Source: a virus | DNA: 25,721 bases | IMG/VR virus record: IMGVR_UViG_3300033145_000688 | Span: 1-25,721 of that record | Reading direction: 5' to 3' (one strand) | Shown: in pieces, positions 12,633-19,331 of the stretch | How positions within the stretch are numbered: the stretch's first letter is position 1 | How the letters are laid out: each line of letters starts with the position of its first letter | Notes under the pieces: model-generated | The model's input: only the letters and a program-made list of their open reading frames with translations | Database searches by the model: none | What the model was told of the DNA's origin: nothing | Position numbers and translations under genes: made by a program

Positions 12633-12953
12633 ATGTTAACACCAACAGAGCATCGGGTAATAGTCAAACCTGACGAAACCGAAGGAACTACAAAGGGAGG
12701 GCTTATTATTCCAGATACCGTGAGAGACCAGCAGAGAGTAGCAATGACAGCCGGGCATATAATCGCTGTCGGCCCCTCCGCAGAGATGCGGTTAGATAAA
12801 GAAGAGCCGTGCAGACGTATAGACATAGGTGATTATGTCATATACGTTAAATATGGCGGTGCTGAAGTCACGCATAACGGAGAGAAGTTAAGACTCCTGA
12901 ACGATGACGATGTTATTGCTTTAGTCACAGACATAGACAAAGAGAAGGAGTGA
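12633..12953 (+). CDS. groES: GroES-like co-chaperonin
   Basis: At 106 aa this is close to bacterial GroES (about 97 aa). It begins MLTPTEHRVIVKPDE, then the mobile loop GTTKGGLIIPDTVRDQQRVA (residues about 18-37), whose GGLIIP matches the GGI-hydrophobic contact with GroEL. The beta-barrel core follows (AGHIIAVGPSAEM, IGDYVIYVKYGGAEV, KLRLLNDDDVIALV). The start is set by AAAGGAGAAAAGAG upstream; an in-frame ATG at 12546 is inside the terminator region and is rejected. Phage co-chaperonins such as T4 gp31 and RB49 CocO replace host GroES when large capsid proteins fold in GroEL. Its position directly before scaffold and capsid genes supports that role. No GroEL gene is present, so host GroEL must be the partner. 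Confidence 0.9.
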   Translation: MLTPTEHRVIVKPDETEGTTKGGLIIPDTVRDQQRVAMTAGHIIAVGPSAEMRLDKEEPCRRIDIGDYVIYVKYGGAEVTHNGEKLRLLNDDDVIALVTDIDKEKE

Positions 12954-12958
12954 GTGTA

Positions 12959-13942
12959 ATGGCAAAAGATGTTACAAAAGAGGGTGAGTTAATAGAGGAA
13001 GAAACAAAAAAATTATTAGAGGTGGTGGATAAATCGGTTGCGGAAGAAGTCGCAAAACAGGAAAAAGAGACTGATGAGACTGGCAAGGTAACTGATAAAA
13101 AGGATACTAACACAGACGAAAAAAAAGAGGAGGACGTAAAACCAGACGACCCGACCGAAGATGATCAAGCAAGACAGAAGATTATTGAAGAAATGGCCGA
13201 GAAAATCGGTTGGAGACCAAAAGATAAGTTTGAGGGTAGAGACGGTGATAAGTTTGTGCCTGCTTATGAGTACATTATTAATATGGAGGCAATAAACAAA
13301 AAGCAATCTTCAACAAACTTTCGGCTTGAGAAAAGTATAGAAAGCATCAAGAAGAATGTTAATAAGATGATTAACCATCAGAAAAAAGTATCTCAAACCG
13401 AGATAGAAAATGTCACCAACAAACTAAAAGAAGAAAGACGAAACGCTATAAGAGAAGGTGATGTTGATACCGTTGAGGCACTTGACAAGAAAATATCAGC
13501 AGTGTTGGAAGGTGCTGATTACGGAGGTGAAGAAACCGATGAAAGACCGCCAACCCGTGAGTTCATGGAATGGCACGAGAAGAACGATTGGTATGGTACA
13601 GATGAAGAACTGACGGATATGGCCAATGCGATATCCGGGAAATATGAGGGATCGGACAAAACAATAGCCGAAGTGCTGAAGATAGTTGATAAAAAAATGG
13701 AGCGGTTTATTAAAACTACCAAAGAGCCTAACCCTGATCCCGATTCAGAAAAAGACACTCCATCAAAGCAAACCGTTTCAAAAGTATCAGGCGGAGGCAG
13801 GCAATCAGGCGGTAAAAAATTCACATCGGCTGACTTAACACATGAACAGCGTACAGTTGCAAAGGATTTCGTTGAGACTATTCCGGGATATACGATGCAG
13901 AAATACGTTGATGAACTTGTGAAAATAGGCGAACTCAAATAA
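12959..13942 (+). CDS. Probable scaffold / capsid assembly protein
   Basis: GAAGGAG (12944-12950) sits eight bases before ATG 12959, which is preferred over the GTG at 12950. The 327-aa product is very acidic with a low-complexity N-terminal third (many Glu, Lys, Asp, Thr), a central helical coiled-coil region (NKKQSSTNFRLEKSIESIKKNVNKM...RRNAIREGDVDTVEALDKKISAVL), a Pro/Ser linker (TKEPNPDPDSEKDTPSKQ) and a short basic tail region (GGGRQSGGKKFTSADLTHEQRTVAKDFVETIPG). Length, charge, coiled coil and place between portal and capsid fit a scaffold, which fills the procapsid and exits or is degraded before packaging. Family membership is inferred from context. Confidence 0.75.
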   Translation: MAKDVTKEGELIEEETKKLLEVVDKSVAEEVAKQEKETDETGKVTDKKDTNTDEKKEEDVKPDDPTEDDQARQKIIEEMAEKIGWRPKDKFEGRDGDKFVPAYEYIINMEAINKKQSSTNFRLEKSIESIKKNVNKMINHQKKVSQTEIENVTNKLKEERRNAIREGDVDTVEALDKKISAVLEGADYGGEETDERPPTREFMEWHEKNDWYGTDEELTDMANAISGKYEGSDKTIAEVLKIVDKKMERFIKTTKEPNPDPDSEKDTPSKQTVSKVSGGGRQSGGKKFTSADLTHEQRTVAKDFVETIPGYTMQKYVDELVKIGELK

Positions 13943-13963
13943 TAGAGAGAGGAGAAGATTAAA

Positions 13964-14599
13964 ATGTCACCCAGAGGAATACCAAACAAGAAAACAACGA
14001 GAAAAAGAATACCGAGTGGACAAACTGAAGTTATTAAAAACACAGATCAGGCTACACCGAGCGGAGGCAATGAGATACAGATGAGCGATAATACTCAACC
14101 AGTAAGTAATGTACCATCGAGCGTAACAAACACACCTGCTAATGCAACAAACACGCCAGCAGTGGCAACACAGCAAGAACCATTGACTAAACCTGTAAGA
14201 CGTAAAGGGCGTAAAAAGTTAGCCGGGCGTGATAAACTTAAATTCCCTTCAATCCCTGGTTATGAACTTCGTGTAGTTAATGACATTGAAGAAGGTGCTC
14301 GAATAAAAGCGATGGAAGAACTTGATTGGGAAGTAGTACGGAAAGGAGAGATTGATAATGTTACCGCAGGTGAGGCAGGAGTACCCTCAAAGTTGGGTTC
14401 TGTTGTCAGAATACCTGTTGGCGGTAATATGAAAGGTGTTTTAATGAAAAAACGTACAGAGTGGTACAAAGATGATAAAGCAGAGGAACAGGCTGATATT
14501 GATGCGACTATGAGAGGATTAAGCCAAAAGGAAGTAAAAGCGAAAGATGCGGACAATGTTACAGGTCAATATGGCGGTGTAACAATAACAAATAACTAA
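13964..14599 (+). CDS. Structural-type protein with Thr/Ala/Pro linker
   Basis: SD GAGAGAGGAG precedes ATG 13964. Residues 1-22 are basic (SPRGIPNKKTTRKRIPSG). Residues about 45-72 are a disordered Asn/Thr/Pro/Ala linker (SNVPSSVTNTPANATNTPAV), then a basic patch (KPVRRKGRKKLAGRDKLKF). A folded C-terminal domain follows (FPSIPGYELRVVNDIEEGARIKAM...LGSVVRIPVGGNMKGVLMKKR). It lies between scaffold and the two head proteins, so it is probably a minor head or assembly protein. The linker's NVP/NTP repeats echo the NVP repeats at the end of the portal. Family not recognised. Confidence 0.65.
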   Translation: MSPRGIPNKKTTRKRIPSGQTEVIKNTDQATPSGGNEIQMSDNTQPVSNVPSSVTNTPANATNTPAVATQQEPLTKPVRRKGRKKLAGRDKLKFPSIPGYELRVVNDIEEGARIKAMEELDWEVVRKGEIDNVTAGEAGVPSKLGSVVRIPVGGNMKGVLMKKRTEWYKDDKAEEQADIDATMRGLSQKEVKAKDADNVTGQYGGVTITNN

Positions 14600-14631
14600 A
14601 GTAAACTAAATATTAAAGGAGTGAATAACTC

Positions 14632-15198
14632 ATGGCTAATGTAGATAGACCGAGAGGGTTTCATCCTGTGAAACATCTGGATGGATCGCCTTGGAACGGT
14701 CAGACAAATACTTATTACATCTTTGCGACTTACGGCACGGCATTGTTTGTCGGGGACGTGGTAAAATTGGCAGGCTCTGCCGATGCGAACGGTGTTCCCA
14801 GCATTGAAGCCGCTGGGACAACCGATGTGCCTGTCGGCATCATTGTGAGGATTAAACCTAATCCAGACAGCCTTAACCAGATACACAACACCTTAAGTAC
14901 GGAAGCCTACGCTGAAGTCTGTGATGCTCCTGATGTTGTTATGGAAGCACAGATAGACGGCGCTATTGCGGTTACAGATATAGGGATGAATTGTCCTCAC
15001 AATGGCGGTTCAGGAGACACAACTACGGGATTGTCGGGCATGGAGCTTGATTATTCTAACCTTGCCACAACAAGTACCGATATGTTCCAGGTCATTGGTT
15101 TAGTCCCGAGCGAAGACAATGCTATTGGTGATAACGCTAACTGTCTTTGCAGGTTTAATGTCCATCAGTACGGAAGTGTCGGAACTGTTGGTATATAA
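14632..15198 (+). CDS. Capsid-associated (decoration-type) structural protein
   Basis: AAAGGAG precedes ATG 14632. The 188-aa product begins MANVDRPRGFHPVKHLDGSPWNGQTNTYYI and has a short beta-rich fold (GTALFVGDVVKLAGSAD, VPVGIIVRIKPNPDSLNQ, VVMEAQIDGAIAVTDIGMNCP, MFQVIGLVP). Proteins with an 'N.D.P.GF.PV..L.G.P' opening are found beside capsid genes in many phages and are treated as virion or decoration proteins. It is placed immediately upstream of the major capsid gene. I consider a structural role likely, but the exact function is not shown by sequence. Confidence 0.7.
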   Translation: MANVDRPRGFHPVKHLDGSPWNGQTNTYYIFATYGTALFVGDVVKLAGSADANGVPSIEAAGTTDVPVGIIVRIKPNPDSLNQIHNTLSTEAYAEVCDAPDVVMEAQIDGAIAVTDIGMNCPHNGGSGDTTTGLSGMELDYSNLATTSTDMFQVIGLVPSEDNAIGDNANCLCRFNVHQYGSVGTVGI

Positions 15199-15240
15199 TT
15201 CTAATGGACTATAAAAATATAATGTAAAAGGAGTATGACA

Positions 15241-16149
15241 ATGGCTATCGGAACAGGCAATTTTGCCAAACTTTTATGGCCGGGACTTAATGAGATTTAT
15301 GGCATTAAGTACAACGAGCATAAAAAGGAATATCCTGAAATCTTTGATTTCTACAAATCAACAAAAGCGTTTGAGGAAGATATGAGTGCAACGGGGTTCA
15401 GTATGGCTCCGATAATCAGACAGGGCGCAGGTGTTACTTATGAAGACCAGTCTCAAGGTTTTATAAACCGCTATACAGCCGTTAAATATGGGAAAGGGTT
15501 TATTATCACTATTGAGATGTACGAAGATAACCAGTATAAACTTCCTATGATTAACAGGGCAACAGCGCTCGCGTTCTCACTGAATCAGACAAAAGAGACA
15601 GTTGCGGCTAATATCCTTAACCGCGGATTCAATTCAGATTATGTTTATGGTGACGGTGTTGAGCTTTTGGCTGATGATCATCCTAACGTATCGGGCGGAA
15701 CGTGGTCGAACGAACTCACAACCGCTTCAGACCTTAATCAGGACGCTCTCGAACAGGCTTGTATTGATATTGCCAAGTTTGAGAATGATAAAGGTCTTAA
15801 AGTTAACCTTAAACCTGTTAAACTTATCATTCCATCCAACTTGATGTTTGATGCGGAAAAACTCTTAATGTCGCCTCTTGATCCTGAGTCAGCGAATAAC
15901 GCGGTTAACGCTATTCGCTCGATGGGTAAAATACCTCAAGGGGCTTTTGTTAATCATTATCTGACCGATGAAGACGCGTGGTTTATCAAAACCGACTGTC
16001 CGAGTGGTTTAAAACACTTTGAGAGAAAAGCTGATACGTTTAAAGAGGATAATGATTTCGACACCGATAACGCTAAATTCAAGGCAACCGGCAGATATTC
16101 ATTCGGTTGTTCTGACGCAATGGCTATCTTCGGCAGCCCGGGTTCTTAA
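15241..16149 (+). CDS. Major capsid protein (HK97-like fold)
   Basis: The 302-aa shell subunit. Start ATG 15241 is chosen over 15235 because AAGGAG (15228-15233) leaves seven bases to it and only one to the other. Family-like features are an N-terminal arm (FAKLLWPGLNEIYGIKYNEHKKEYPEIF), the extended region with MINRATALAFSLNQTKETVAANIL, the loop ELLADDHPNVSGGTW, the A-domain strand KPVKLIIPSNLMFDAEKLL, and the C-terminal motif DNDFDTDNAKFKATGRYSFG. That last pattern is common near the end of gpT-like and related HK97-fold capsid proteins. The stop codon lies inside the stem of a strong terminator. A fragment upstream of the portal repeats the C-terminal motif. Confidence 0.9.
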   Translation: MAIGTGNFAKLLWPGLNEIYGIKYNEHKKEYPEIFDFYKSTKAFEEDMSATGFSMAPIIRQGAGVTYEDQSQGFINRYTAVKYGKGFIITIEMYEDNQYKLPMINRATALAFSLNQTKETVAANILNRGFNSDYVYGDGVELLADDHPNVSGGTWSNELTTASDLNQDALEQACIDIAKFENDKGLKVNLKPVKLIIPSNLMFDAEKLLMSPLDPESANNAVNAIRSMGKIPQGAFVNHYLTDEDAWFIKTDCPSGLKHFERKADTFKEDNDFDTDNAKFKATGRYSFGCSDAMAIFGSPGS

Positions 16150-16196
16150 GTATAGCATTAACATATAGTTACACTTAAGAACAATCGGGCTTTTTA
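16135..16196 (+). terminator. Strong intrinsic terminator overlapping the capsid stop codon
   Basis: AGCCCG plus GGTTCTTAAGT (16135-16151) pairs with ACTTAAGAAC and CGGGCT (16173-16191), interrupted only by a three-base bulge, and is followed by TTTTTATTTT. The capsid stop codon TAA (16147-16149) lies in the left arm, so gene end and transcript end are compact. It probably ends the co-chaperonin-scaffold-capsid transcript. The next gene would need its own promoter or read-through. Confidence 0.85.
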
Positions 16197-16211
16197 TTTT
16201 AACAACTGCTG

Positions 16212-16238
16212 GTGGCGGGCTGATACCCGGTTCGCCAC
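16212..16238 (+). other. GC-rich hairpin in the intergenic leader
   Basis: GTGGCG (16212-16217) pairs with CGCCAC (16233-16238), with further GG/CC pairing inside. There is no T-run after it, so it is not a terminator. It lies in the 116-base gap between the capsid terminator and the beta-helix gene, and ends about 15 bases before that gene's GGAGGT. It could shape mRNA stability or translation. No promoter was recognised in this gap. Confidence 0.4.
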
Positions 16239-16265
16239 TGCTTTCACTATTTTGGAGGTGGCAAA

Positions 16266-17243
16266 ATGGGTTTAACTAATTTTCCTAATGGTATCTCATC
16301 TTTCGGTGTTCCTGTGATGGGTAATGGTGTACCCGCAACATTCGGAACGCCATATTTTATCGATTACCGATATGGTTCGGATGGTAATCGTGGAATATCG
16401 ACAGAAAAAGCTTTTAAAACATTAACAAAGGCAGAGACTGCTGTAGAATCTAACCATAATGATGTGATTCTTATTGATGGGGACCAAACTGTAACTGAGA
16501 CTGCTATGGTTGACTTTGATGTTAATAGAACTCATATCATCGGTCTTAATGGATTACCCGGATATTATGGACAGGGTGCTAAAGTTAGTTTAGGCATTAC
16601 TGAAGAGGCAACTGATATTGCTACATTTAAAAATACCGGTGTACGTAATACTTTTGCTAATATCAAATTTATGAATAGTAATACCGTTGCTGAAGGTCTT
16701 TACTGCGTTGCCGAAGGTGGAGAATACTCCCGTTATTTCAATTGCGAGATTTACAAAAGCACAGATTATGAAGAAAATCTTGCTGCTGAATTACTAATGA
16801 ACGGTGATAGTTCTCAGTTTTATCACTGTACCATCGGCTCAACTGTACTTCAAATTACAACCGCTAAGATTAGACCTTGTGTATTGCTTACCAGAGAAAC
16901 AATAACAGGCAAGGTATGCCGTGACGCATTGTTTGAGGGATGTATCTTCCAGCGGAAATGTGACGGCACCGCTAATAGATTTGTGTATGGTGCTAATGCC
17001 AATGATGTGGAAAGAATGTTACTGTTTAACAATTGTATATTCTGGAATGATAAATTGGCAACACAAACACCTGCACAAAATGTTGCTTTCGGTGCATCAT
17101 TAACAGACGGTTATGTCCTTTTAAATAACTGCGCTTCTATTGGTGCGGCAACAGCTATGTCAACAACTACTGGAGTATTTATTTGTGGCTATACTCCCGA
17201 TTCGACTGGTGCTGCTGCTGGTATTGCTATTCAGTGTGCGTAA
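16266..17243 (+). CDS. Beta-helix structural protein next to capsid
   Basis: GGAGGT (16254-16259) precedes ATG 16266. The 325-aa product opens GLTNFPNGISSFGVPVMGNGVP and then YFIDYRYGSDGNRGISTEKAFKTLTKA. This is the usual entry of right-handed parallel beta-helix (pectate-lyase-like) proteins, with a capped first turn of 'VD...GsDsn.GtS...aFkTl'. Repeating short strands with Asn/Cys positions follow (TFANIKFMNSN, SRYFNCEIYKS, SQFYHCTIGST, DALFEGCIFQRK, MLLFNNCIFWND, YVLLNNCASIG). Many phages carry such a gene just after the capsid gene, probably a head-surface fibre or decoration protein. No polysaccharide lyase active site is evident, so enzyme activity is not claimed. Confidence 0.75.
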   Translation: MGLTNFPNGISSFGVPVMGNGVPATFGTPYFIDYRYGSDGNRGISTEKAFKTLTKAETAVESNHNDVILIDGDQTVTETAMVDFDVNRTHIIGLNGLPGYYGQGAKVSLGITEEATDIATFKNTGVRNTFANIKFMNSNTVAEGLYCVAEGGEYSRYFNCEIYKSTDYEENLAAELLMNGDSSQFYHCTIGSTVLQITTAKIRPCVLLTRETITGKVCRDALFEGCIFQRKCDGTANRFVYGANANDVERMLLFNNCIFWNDKLATQTPAQNVAFGASLTDGYVLLNNCASIGAATAMSTTTGVFICGYTPDSTGAAAGIAIQCA

Positions 17244-17255
17244 TATCAATATCTC

Positions 17256-17287
17256 GGACGGGGTAATAATAAACGATTGCCCCGCCC
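17256..17287 (+). other. GC-rich hairpin after the beta-helix gene
   Basis: GGACGGGGTAA (17256-17266) pairs with TTGCCCCGCCC (17277-17287) with one mismatch and one G-T pair. It follows the stop codon at 17241-17243 by about 12 bases, which fits a terminator stem, but the downstream bases are ATAAAAATC, not a T-run. It may block exonucleases or attenuate transcription. Confidence 0.45.
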
Positions 17288-17312
17288 ATAAAAATCAAAG
17301 TAGAGGTTTAAA

Positions 17313-17528
17313 ATGTTAAAAAAGAAAAAAGAGAAAGTTAAAAAAGAGAAAGTTACCGAAGGAGAAGTTTTTGGTGCAACTGTAATACCCGATAATAAGC
17401 CGATACCAATAAAATATTCTTCTTCTGATCCCAAAGAACAAATGATAGAAGATATTGAAGCCGGCAGAATGCCTTCTGATGACTTTGAAGCTCGTTTCGG
17501 ATATGATTACAGAGAGAAAAGGAAATAA
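17313..17528 (+). CDS. Small 71-aa lysine-rich protein
   Basis: AGAGG lies seven bases before ATG 17313. The first 16 residues are almost all Lys/Glu/Val (KKKKEKVKKEKVTEGE); the rest is acidic with EQMIEDIEAGRMPSDDFEARFGYDYREKRK, a helix-turn pattern. It is short and probably a small assembly or regulatory factor. No family recognised. Next gene starts three bases after its stop. Confidence 0.6.
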   Translation: MLKKKKEKVKKEKVTEGEVFGATVIPDNKPIPIKYSSSDPKEQMIEDIEAGRMPSDDFEARFGYDYREKRK

Positions 17529-17531
17529 TAT

Positions 17532-17732
17532 ATGGCACACATAATTATTCGTGGTAAAACAAAATATGCACGTAGTATGACAGAATTAGAATCTAATTTA
17601 CGTAAAGATGGTAAAAGCATATACACCGATGAGCAGTTCGATAAATGTAAACATGCAGAACGGAGGGCCAAAGAGATTTTCGGTATGAAGGGATGTTTTT
17701 TTGACCATAAACAAATTGATTCTATACAATAA
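17532..17732 (+). CDS. Unknown 66-aa protein
   Basis: AAAAGGAAAT precedes ATG 17532. The product begins with a short strand pair (MAHIIIRGKTKYARS) followed by basic helices (ELESNLRKDGKSIYTDEQFDKCKHAERRAKEIFGMKG). No recognised motif. It is followed by homing-endonuclease debris, so this area is an insertion hotspot. Confidence 0.55.
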   Translation: MAHIIIRGKTKYARSMTELESNLRKDGKSIYTDEQFDKCKHAERRAKEIFGMKGCFFDHKQIDSIQ

Positions 17733-17736
17733 ATAA

Positions 17737-17808
17737 AAGGGCATTGCCGACAAAATAAAAGATATATTTGACAAATTGAACGATATATTTGAAAGATTAT
17801 CTGAGTGA
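17737..17808 (+). pseudogene. Start-less helical fragment before the HNH remnant
   Basis: Open in frame with no ATG, GTG or TTG near its start, this 23-codon stretch reads KGIADKIKDIFDKLNDIFER..., an amphipathic heptad-like helix, and stops at TGA 17806-17808 overlapping the GTG of the HNH piece. The DNA contains the direct repeat GATATATTTGA twice, spaced by ten bases, which accounts for the repeated KDIFDKLNDIFE helix. It may be the 3' end of a gene cut by the endonuclease insertion. The evidence is weak. Confidence 0.25.
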
Positions 17809-17999
17809 CGTGGGATAATTATGGTGAGTGGCACATAGACCATATTATTCCCAAAAGTATTTTTAATTACACAGATGTAATACACATTGATTTTAAGAGG
17901 TGTTGGGCTTTAGATAATTTAAGACCCCTTTGGGCAATGGAAAACTTAAAAAAACATACAAAACTTGAAAAAGCTTTTCAGCCAAGCATGGCGATATAA
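17805..17999 (+). pseudogene. HNH homing endonuclease, N-terminally truncated
   Basis: The 64 codons carry the core of an HNH nuclease: TWDNYGEWHIDHIIPKSIF (the first His and Asp-His of the motif at residues 10-13), then FKRCWALDNLRPLWAMENLKK with the conserved Asn and final N-x-x-K. Full homing endonucleases of this group have more than 100 residues ahead of this core. Here the frame begins at a GTG right at the core with no real SD. The N-terminal part is missing, so it is a remnant or a very reduced nuclease. No intron is evident around it, so this was probably a free-standing invader. Confidence 0.75.
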
Positions 18000-18025
18000 T
18001 CATTTTAATAAAAGGAGTCTATTCA

Positions 18026-18661
18026 ATGAGACCAAAGACCATTACAATTTCTCCAGATGCTGCCGATGCTAACGGTATCTGTGAATCACAAACTCCCACA
18101 GCCGGCGGTTCTCAAGATTTAGAGATAGCTGGCGACCTGGCATCGGATGGAGTAGCTACAATGGACGTGCCTCGTCATATTTCAATCGCATCTGATGGTA
18201 ATGATTCCGGGCGCACTTTTACTATAACAGGGACTGACAGAGATGGGAAGGCTCTTACAGAGGAGATTACCGGTCCCAACGGGACAACCGTGAAAAGCAA
18301 ACGAAACTTCAAGACGATTACTACGGTAAACATTGACGATGATTCAGCAGGAGCGCTTTTAGTGGGTTCGGCGGATGAACTTGAAAGTCAGTGGATTCCC
18401 CTTGATTCACGGAAGAAAAAGATTAGTTTTTTCAATACTCTTTCTTCAGGTGCAAGCCTTTCTTATCAGCTTAAATATACTGGTGATGATGTATTTGTAA
18501 GCACTTTCACTGAATATGGAGCGACAAAGCATAACGCAACCGGTGTTTTAACGACTGACAATGCAATAGCATCAGATTCACCGATAACAGCCGCTTGTAT
18601 TGCTATAACAGGATATTCAAGCGGAACACTAACCACACGAATCGTAACATCGGATATATGA
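18026..18661 (+). CDS. Beta-rich structural protein
   Basis: AAAAGGAG lies about nine bases before ATG 18026. The 211-aa product is made of short strands with many Thr, Ser, Gly and Asp (MRPKTITISPDAADANGIC, LEIAGDLASDGVATMDVPRHISIASDGND, TFTITGTDRDGKALTEEITGPNGTTV, TITTVNIDDDSAGALLVGS). It resembles virion proteins with Ig-like or jelly-roll folds, for example decoration or head-tail proteins. It lies between the capsid group and the gp4-like adaptor, which supports a virion role. Specific family uncertain. Confidence 0.65.
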   Translation: MRPKTITISPDAADANGICESQTPTAGGSQDLEIAGDLASDGVATMDVPRHISIASDGNDSGRTFTITGTDRDGKALTEEITGPNGTTVKSKRNFKTITTVNIDDDSAGALLVGSADELESQWIPLDSRKKKISFFNTLSSGASLSYQLKYTGDDVFVSTFTEYGATKHNATGVLTTDNAIASDSPITAACIAITGYSSGTLTTRIVTSDI

Positions 18662-18662
18662 T

Positions 18663-18899
18663 ATGTCATTTCATCCACACGACCATTATGTAATCTGTGC
18701 TATGTGCGGATTTAAGAGGCTTCGCAGTCAATGCCGTAAAAATTATAACGGCGAAATCGTATGTGCGGACACTTGCTGGGAGCCTCGACATCCGCAAGAG
18801 AATGTCAGGGCAAGACGTGACAAAGTTGCGGTAAGAGACGCACGTCCTGAACCGAAAGATATTTACACAACAACGAAGATAACGGCTGATGATTTATAA
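18663..18899 (+). CDS. Zinc-ribbon phage protein
   Basis: Starts one base after the previous stop. The 78-aa product has two Cys pairs: CAMC at about residues 12-15, and C-x4-C at about 34-39 (IVCADTCWEPRHPQE). This resembles a widespread small phage protein with a CxxC knuckle, a polar linker, and the ending 'CWEPRHPQ'. It then has a basic/acidic tail (DARPEPKDIYTTTKITADDL). Function is unknown in that group. Position among structural genes suggests a virion or packaging accessory role. Confidence 0.7.
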   Translation: MSFHPHDHYVICAMCGFKRLRSQCRKNYNGEIVCADTCWEPRHPQENVRARRDKVAVRDARPEPKDIYTTTKITADDL

Positions 18900-18911
18900 A
18901 ATTATAGAATA

Positions 18912-18925
18912 TAGAGCAAGCAGAG
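18912..18925 (+). repeat. Left arm of an inverted repeat around one gene
   Basis: TAGAGCAAGCAGAG here is the exact reverse complement of 19302-19315 (CTCTGCTTGCTCTA). With one inserted base the match extends a further three bases inward. The two arms bound the single gene at 18971-19294, like terminal inverted repeats of a small mobile cassette or the arms of a long-range RNA stem. Outside both arms the flanking bases read ATA, a possible short target duplication. Confidence 0.7.
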
Positions 18926-18970
18926 GATAGTAAATATTGATTATTGAATATTGAACAGGAGGTATTGAAA

Positions 18971-19294
18971 ATGATTCTTAAATTTCGTGATTCAGAAAAA
19001 GGCTGGTGGATTTATGGTAAAGTTGCGAGAGTAACTTATAGACCAGCATTAGCGTTTAAAGAAAATGATGGGTATAGAATTGAAACTGAACACCAAGAAG
19101 AAATTGCAAAATCCTATCCTGAACTTATTATTCCCTTTGATGAAAAAAGAAAAAACACAAGCGAATCGGGAATACTTTGTTTTCTTGCTATTGTTCGTTT
19201 TGATTCTGGAAATATAGTAGAGATAGCTTATAATCAAGAAGCCTATCTTTGCAATGATCAGGGTAAAACAATAGAAATTTTATGTGTTAGTTAA
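18971..19294 (+). CDS. Unknown 107-aa protein inside an inverted-repeat cassette
   Basis: AGGAGGT (18957-18963) precedes ATG 18971, the best SD near the start; the frame is open from 18944, giving nine extra residues without an SD. The product is mixed alpha/beta (MILKFRDSEKGWWIYGKVARVTYRPALAF, IPFDEKRKNTSESGILCFLAIVRFDSGNIVEIAYN, EAYLCNDQGKTIEIL). No recognised family. It is AT-richer than the structural genes on either side and is bounded by a 14-base inverted repeat, so it looks like a recently acquired cargo gene. Confidence 0.65.
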   Translation: MILKFRDSEKGWWIYGKVARVTYRPALAFKENDGYRIETEHQEEIAKSYPELIIPFDEKRKNTSESGILCFLAIVRFDSGNIVEIAYNQEAYLCNDQGKTIEILCVS

Positions 19295-19301
19295 ATCTTA
19301 T

Positions 19302-19315
19302 CTCTGCTTGCTCTA
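19302..19315 (-). repeat. Right arm of the inverted repeat around one gene
   Basis: CTCTGCTTGCTCTA on the + strand is the reverse complement of the left arm at 18912-18925. It lies about eight bases after the stop of the cassette gene and just before the SD (GAGGG) of the gp4-like adaptor gene. The position fits a cassette boundary or a stem that isolates the gene's mRNA segment. Confidence 0.7.
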
Positions 19316-19331
19316 ATAAGAAGAGGGTGAA

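Noticed and set aside
13519-14043. Minus-strand 174-codon ORF across the scaffold gene end
   Set aside because: Long but antisense to the acidic, well-supported scaffold and next gene; Ser/Val/Phe-rich mirror composition and no SD.
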